This document shows, one piece after another, positions 22,823 through 26,836 of a DNA stretch of 26,836 nucleotides (the first letter of the stretch is position 1; every line of letters starts with the position of its first letter). The stretch spans positions 1 to 26,836 of the forward strand of contig JANMRU010000082.1 in the NCBI GenBank assembly GCA_031388585.1. The letters run 5' to 3'. The position numbers were made by a program, and so were the translations under genes. Under the pieces are notes generated by a model, which worked only from the letters and a program-made list of their open reading frames with translations, was not told the origin of the DNA and made no database searches. The stretch comes from PCC-6802 sp031388585 (GTDB lineage Bacteria; Cyanobacteriota; Cyanobacteriia; Pseudanabaenales; Pseudanabaenaceae).

Positions 22823-23719
22823 TTATTTATTCAGGGTTAACTCATCTTTGTTTCCAAGAATGCCCTGCGGTCGCCAAAGCATTAATAATATTAGGGTTAG
22901 GCCAATTAGCATCAGTTGGAACGCCTCAAACCTGCCACCGTCAGCGCGAATTTGGGCGGGTAAAAAGCGAGGTATAACATTGTAAATTTGAAAAATCGCG
23001 GCACCAATCAATACGCCTAAATTGCTGCCAGCTCCACCTATAGTCACAATCGTCCAGGCTTGGAAAGTAATTAATGGAATAAATGAATCTGGATAGACAG
23101 TTGTGAGTTGCCAAGCGAAAAAGCTGCCTGCCATCCCCGCGATCGCTCCACCAATCGCAAATGCTTGCAACTTATACCAAAACACATTTTTGCCGAGAGC
23201 TTTCGCCACCTCTTCATCTTCGCGGATGGCTTTGAGTACCCTTCCCCAGGGCGATCGCACCAACCACTCCAGCCGCCAGTACACCAGACCCAGGACAATT
23301 AAAATCATGGCTGCTAACAAAAAGGGGTAGGCAGGCGGAGGCACTAAGCCAAACAATGGGCGTTCGTAGCCGTAAACCCCCCTGGTTCCCCTGGTTAACC
23401 ACTCTTCGTTATTAACAACTAGCCGCACCATTTCTGATACGCCAATTGTGACGATCGCGAGGTAATCTTCACGCAGGCGTAGTGTGGTGAGGCCGACCAA
23501 TAGACCTAAGATCCCAGCCAAGGCTGAGGCGATGATAAAGGCAAAATACCAAGGAACTCCCCTCAAGCTTAGTAACACTGTGGTGTAGGCTCCAACCGTC
23601 ATAAATGCTACATGCCCAAAATTGACTAGCCCCGCAAAGCCCCATTGCAGGTTTAATCCCAGGCTAAATAAAGCAAATATTGAAGCAAGAATGACTAGAG
23701 TCGTAATATATTCGAGCAT
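22823..23719 (-). CDS. branched-chain/neutral amino-acid ABC transporter permease (LivM/NatD type)
   Basis: A 298-residue integral membrane subunit of an amino-acid ABC importer. It has about eight or nine hydrophobic helices and family landmarks: GLNLQWGFAGLVNFGHVAF near residue 20, LRLREDYLAIVTIGVSE at about 80, and GRVLKAIREDEEVAKALGKN, the EAA-like loop that docks the ATPase. FQAWTIVTIGGAGSNLGVLI follows. In cyanobacteria the closest named relative is NatD of the N-I neutral amino-acid system. The other subunits (natA, B, C, E) are not in the window, which fits their scattered positions in cyanobacterial genomes. Its ATG shares one base with the stop codon of the Uma2-like relic upstream (TAATG), so translation may be coupled to it. 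Confidence 0.88.
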   Translation of the reverse strand: MLEYITTLVILASIFALFSLGLNLQWGFAGLVNFGHVAFMTVGAYTTVLLSLRGVPWYFAFIIASALAGILGLLVGLTTLRLREDYLAIVTIGVSEMVRLVVNNEEWLTRGTRGVYGYERPLFGLVPPPAYPFLLAAMILIVLGLVYWRLEWLVRSPWGRVLKAIREDEEVAKALGKNVFWYKLQAFAIGGAIAGMAGSFFAWQLTTVYPDSFIPLITFQAWTIVTIGGAGSNLGVLIGAAIFQIYNVIPRFLPAQIRADGGRFEAFQLMLIGLTLILLMLWRPQGILGNKDELTLNK

Positions 23720-23859
23720 TACAGGATTTCTGTTAAGTCCAGGAAAAATCCTGGCAATACGTTTTCACCAGATAGGCTAGCAGGGTTTTGCAGAATTTCG
23801 ACCGACTGCTCGTCTGTCAGTTCGATCGCTGGATGCAAGTCCAAGATTAGGACAGTCAT
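23719..23859 (-). pseudogene. internal-deletion relic of a Uma2-family nuclease gene
   Basis: A short reading frame of 46 residues. Residues 1-18, MTVLILDLHPAIELTDEQ, look like the N-terminus of cyanobacterial Uma2 (DUF820) proteins. Residues 19-46, from SVEILQNPASLSG to LPGFFLDLTEIL, look like their C-terminus. The roughly 130 residues between, which hold the PD-(D/E)XK nuclease core, are absent, yet the frame is intact. It therefore looks like an in-frame internal deletion and cannot be a nuclease. It begins 19 bases after the trpB stop, and its TAA overlaps the natD-like ATG. It may survive because it carries ribosomes into that gene. The Uma2 assignment is from memory of the family. Confidence 0.6.
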
Positions 23860-23878
23860 GGGTATTAAGTCCTGGAAG

Positions 23879-25111
23879 CTAAATGGTTAAGCGCGCGATC
23901 GCTGTTTGTACGTCCTTATCACCGCGACCAGAACAGTTGAGCACAATGCGCTTGTCGGGAGTTATCTGGGGCATTAAGGTTTCGAGATAGGCGATCGCAT
24001 GGGCAGTTTCAAGCGCTGGAATAATTCCCTCTAGTCGAGACAAACGCTGGAAAGCATCCAGGGCTTCCTGGTCGGTAACGCTGTAGTATTCCACTCTGCC
24101 AGAATCTTTTAGGTAGCTATGCTCAGGCCCAACGCCTGGGTAGTCAAGTCCAGCGCTAATGGAATGTGCTTCTTGTACTTGGCCTTCGCTATCCTGCAAT
24201 AGATAGCTCATGGCACCATGTAAAACTCCGACTCTGCCTTTGGTTAAAGTGGCAGCATGTTTTTCCGTGTTTACACCTTCGCCAGCTGCTTCCACCCCGA
24301 TCATGCGCACGGTAGTCTCTTCGATAAATTCGTGGAACAATCCCATAGCATTCGAACCACCACCAACGCACGCAAGCAGGACATCAGGTAAACCTCCCCA
24401 CTTCTCGAGACATTGCTCGCGAGTTTCTCGCCCAATTACAGCATGAAAGTCGCGCACTAGCATGGGATAGGGATGTGGTCCCGCCACTGAGCCTAAAATG
24501 TAATGGGTCGATTCAACATTGGTCACCCAATCGCGAATTGCTTCGGATGTGGCATCTTTCAACGTGGCCGTACCCGAAGAAACAGGTCTGACCTCTGCAC
24601 CCATTAGTTTCATGCGAAATACATTGAGTTTCTGGCGTTCTATATCCAGCTCGCCCATGTAGATGATGCACTCCAGTCCAAATCGAGCGCAGACAGTTGC
24701 CGTTGCCACACCGTGCTGGCCTGCGCCCGTCTCTGCAATGATCCGCTTTTTACCCATGCGGCAGGCGAGCAGAGCTTGGGCGAGTGCATTATTGATTTTG
24801 TGAGCCCCGGTGTGGTTGAGATCCTCGCGCTTGAGATAAATCTGTGCGGTACCGTAGTGCGCGGTTAAGCGTTCCGCAAAGTAAAGGGGACTGGGTCTAC
24901 CCACAAAATCGCGCAGAAGTCCATCTAGTTCAGTTAGGAACTCCCGATCTTGCTGATAATGCTTCGCCGCAGTTTCCAACTCACTCAATGCACTCATGAG
25001 GGTCTCTGGGACGTACTTCCCCCCAAAAATACCAAATCTGCCAAAAGCATCTGGGCGACTGGCTAGCGGGTTGTTAACAGAGGTATTTGGCGCAAGAGGA
25101 GTCTGTGTCAT
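23879..25111 (-). CDS. trpB: tryptophan synthase beta chain
   Basis: Joins indole and serine to make tryptophan, using pyridoxal phosphate, in an alpha2-beta2 complex with TrpA. The 410-residue protein is full length. The PLP lysine is K105 in NHTGAHKINNAL. The phosphate-binding motif GGGSNAMG lies at about 245. FGGKYVPETLM and REDLNHTGA are typical, as is the C-terminal LNCSGRGDKD. This is the ordinary TrpB1 type. No other trp genes are near. Same-strand genes follow closely: the Uma2 relic after 19 bases, then the amino-acid permease. Confidence 0.97.
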   Translation of the reverse strand: MTQTPLAPNTSVNNPLASRPDAFGRFGIFGGKYVPETLMSALSELETAAKHYQQDREFLTELDGLLRDFVGRPSPLYFAERLTAHYGTAQIYLKREDLNHTGAHKINNALAQALLACRMGKKRIIAETGAGQHGVATATVCARFGLECIIYMGELDIERQKLNVFRMKLMGAEVRPVSSGTATLKDATSEAIRDWVTNVESTHYILGSVAGPHPYPMLVRDFHAVIGRETREQCLEKWGGLPDVLLACVGGGSNAMGLFHEFIEETTVRMIGVEAAGEGVNTEKHAATLTKGRVGVLHGAMSYLLQDSEGQVQEAHSISAGLDYPGVGPEHSYLKDSGRVEYYSVTDQEALDAFQRLSRLEGIIPALETAHAIAYLETLMPQITPDKRIVLNCSGRGDKDVQTAIARLTI

Positions 25112-25529
25112 AGCCTGATTAAGCCTAAGTATTTCTAGATTACTATCGATTCATTCAGGATAGCAAACGTCAACCCATTGATCCTGCACAATGTTATATG
25201 CAGCATTTTCTAGGCTAACTGGCTTCGTTATGACTCAAGCAAAAGCCTCAAATCCCACGATCAAAAAACTGGAAGCAGAAGATTTAGTTTGTTATCGACC
25301 AGGATACTGTCGTAATTCTTCATGTCCGCCACAGTCGTCAATCTTACCTGTGTAAAGAATATAGTAAGCAATGTAATTACAGGACACCCCCTGAAAAGCT
25401 AACTGCTGACTGTTAATAGCCACAAAATCTCTACTAATAGTGTATTTCATAGATTTTTTTAACTTTGACCACTAAATCTAGATGATGTAGTGTATAGTCT
25501 AATTTGATCCTCAATGAAATTTTTGACTT
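25112..25529. other. 418-base region between trpB and ribonucleotide reductase
   Basis: It holds promoters for two divergent genes. A short frame, ATG at 25230 to TAA at 25355 (41 codons), reads MTQAKASNPTIKKLEAEDL and then the Cys-rich CYRPGYCRNSSCPP. It is of uncertain reality: I see no ribosome binding site and do not recognise it. A possible promoter for the reductase is TTGACC (25465-25470), 17 bases, then TAGTGT (25488-25493), about 40 bases before the ATG. Confidence 0.35.
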
Positions 25530-26836
25530 ATGGTGCAAGAACTTGAAAGGGTAAAGCAGACCAATCAGTTCCCCGAGAGCGCGCCCGTTGCTAATCCCGT
25601 ATTTTTCCGCACCTATAGCCGCAAGATTGGCAAACGTCGGGAAAGTTGGTCTGAGGTTTGCGATCGCACGCTAGATGGACTGAAGGAGTTAGGCAAACTA
25701 ACTGATGAGGAAACGGCATTAGTCGATCGCATGCAGCGTCAGCTCAAAGCACTTACATCTGGCCGCTGGCTGTGGGTAGGCGGCACACCCTGGATCGAGC
25801 AACCTGAAAACTTCTCGGGTGGGTACAACTGCACATCGACCAACGTAATTGATTGGCAAGCTTTTGGCCTAATGATGGATCTGGCGATGCAGGGTTGTGG
25901 TACAGGTGCAGTGCTAGAACCTAAGTACATTGGCCAACTTCCTGAGATTTGCAACCACTTGCAAGTAACAGTTCAAGGAGAAATCGGCGCTACCCCTGCG
26001 GCAGAACGTCGCCAGCGCACCGAAGTTGCCTACGAGCCTGCCCAAAATCAAGCCACCATTCATGTAGGCGACAGCCGTCAGGGTTGGGTCAAGTCCTACC
26101 AAACCATACTAGAACTATCCACTGACGATCGCTTCACAGGTGATATCCAGGTAACGATTGATATTAGCGATGTTCGTGCTTCTGGTGAACCACTCAAAGG
26201 CTTTGGCGGCATGGCAAATCCCGTCAAATTGCCTGCCCTCTACGAACGTTGTGCAGGGATTCTGAATAAAGCGATCGGTCGTCAACTCAGTTCCATTGAG
26301 TGCTGTCTTCTCATCGACGAAGCAGCGGTCACAATCGTCGCCGGAAATATTCGCCGCTGTCTCCCTGCCGGAGCATTGGTGCATAGCGAATCAGGCTTGG
26401 TACCGATTGAAAAAATTCGGATTGGCGATCGCGTATTAACTAGCAAAGGTTTTTACCCCGTTACTAATTTCTTCGATCAAGGTGTGCAGTCTCTTTGCCG
26501 TATTAAAACTCAGGATGGCTACTTTGATTGCACTCCCGATCATAAGGTTGCTGTACTAGAAGATATATATGGCAAATATCGAATGGTCAAAGCTAAGGAT
26601 CTTCAAGAAGATGACCGATTAGTCTTTGTCCCAGAAGCCATTCCTGGTACTGCAACAGAGTTACCAGAGTTTAAATGTAACTTAGCTCCGCACGCAAAAC
26701 GTATTACTATTCCTGCACTTACATCTGATGTCGCATACTTCATTGGTTATTTACACGGTGATGGTTCAGTTGGGAGTGACGGTTGGCGAGTAAGATTTCG
26801 GATTTCCGAAGACCAGCAACACATAATTGACATTGA
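25530..26836 (+). CDS. nrdJ: class II (adenosylcobalamin-dependent) ribonucleoside-triphosphate reductase, interrupted by intein, partial
   Basis: Reduces ribonucleotides to deoxyribonucleotides with a cobalamin-generated radical. The visible host part is residues 1-276. It has FFRTYSRKIGKRRESWSEV, TSGRWLWVGGTPWIEQPENF and GGYNCTSTNV with C101, the likely first redox cysteine. MDLAMQGCGTGAVLEP and GEPLKGFGGMANP follow, matching the monomeric class II reductases. After VAGNIRR (residue 276) the protein continues into an intein beginning at C277, so the mature enzyme must be made by protein splicing. The C-terminal extein and the rest of the intein lie outside the window. The ATG at 25530 has no clear Shine-Dalgarno. 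Confidence 0.9.
   Translation, partial: MVQELERVKQTNQFPESAPVANPVFFRTYSRKIGKRRESWSEVCDRTLDGLKELGKLTDEETALVDRMQRQLKALTSGRWLWVGGTPWIEQPENFSGGYNCTSTNVIDWQAFGLMMDLAMQGCGTGAVLEPKYIGQLPEICNHLQVTVQGEIGATPAAERRQRTEVAYEPAQNQATIHVGDSRQGWVKSYQTILELSTDDRFTGDIQVTIDISDVRASGEPLKGFGGMANPVKLPALYERCAGILNKAIGRQLSSIECCLLIDEAAVTIVAGNIRRCLPAGALVHSESGLVPIEKIRIGDRVLTSKGFYPVTNFFDQGVQSLCRIKTQDGYFDCTPDHKVAVLEDIYGKYRMVKAKDLQEDDRLVFVPEAIPGTATELPEFKCNLAPHAKRITIPALTSDVAYFIGYLHGDGSVGSDGWRVRFRISEDQQHIIDI
26358..26836 (+). mobile_element. intein in ribonucleotide reductase, with LAGLIDADG endonuclease (partial)
   Basis: The intein begins at Cys codon 26358. Block A is CLPAGALVHSESGLVPIEKI. Block B is YFDCTPDHKVAV, with the conserved T-P-D-H. 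After about 110 residues a block C motif, YFIGYLHGDGSVG, starts near 26736; it is the first of the two LAGLIDADG motifs of a homing endonuclease. The insertion point, directly after GNIRR in the reductase, is one used by known reductase inteins in cyanobacteria. The C-terminal His-Asn and the +1 residue are outside the window. Confidence 0.85.

Noticed and set aside
1..26836. tRNA, rRNA or tmRNA genes
   Set aside because: I looked for GGTTCRA-type T-loop sequences, CCA-ended stems and conserved rRNA blocks on both strands and found none in a convincing context.

Overview
This window is a stretch of a cyanobacterial chromosome. The HIP1 octamer GCGATCGC recurs throughout, inside genes and between them. 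Several genes are typical of cyanobacteria: an rbp-rpsU pair, a three-part mannose-1-phosphate guanylyltransferase, a NatD-like permease, a class II ribonucleotide reductase carrying an intein, and a PatD-like protein. I see no rRNA, tRNA, CRISPR array, complete insertion sequence or prophage. I cannot name the species.

Layout. 1-2379 (minus): a truncated ABC exporter, a 70-residue membrane protein and shikimate kinase (aroK). 2471-4078 (plus): a tautomerase-like protein joined stop-to-start to a CPYC glutathione S-transferase. 4100-5795: the first copy of a small dispersed repeat, a TauE/SafE permease with no canonical start codon, and an integrase that lacks its catalytic half. 5848-8089: tilS and secG (plus), then rpsU and an RRM RNA-binding protein (minus). 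8090-8839: a 750-base gap with a perfect palindrome, hairpins and a strong orphan terminator, a candidate small-RNA locus. 8840-11026: a secreted protein with four beta/gamma-crystallin domains, repeat copy 2, a terminator and scpB. 11027-15700: a decayed coding stretch, a 2OG-Fe(II) oxygenase, the 853-residue guanylyltransferase with a degenerate phosphomutase-like domain, and a cyclophilin. 15920-18232: a phasin-like gene overlapping rsmI, a PatD-like gene, repeat copy 3 and a PH-like membrane protein. 18239-22580 (minus): a YacP/Rae1-like NYN nuclease, clpX, clpP and tig. 22823-25111 (minus): natD-like permease, a 46-codon internal-deletion relic of a Uma2-family gene, and trpB. 25530 to the end (plus): ribonucleotide reductase interrupted by an intein that runs off the window.

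How the genes relate. tig-clpP-clpX is a protein-folding and proteolysis cluster. The tautomerase and GST look like a small detoxification operon. rbp and rpsU match the cold-regulated RNA-binding protein/S21 pairing known in cyanobacteria. Most other neighbours are unrelated housekeeping genes on alternating strands, as usual in these genomes. The most unusual content is a MITE-like element in three copies with TATAGC ends, the four-domain crystallin protein, the Uma2 relic coupled to natD, the start-codon-less TauE gene and the orphan terminator.
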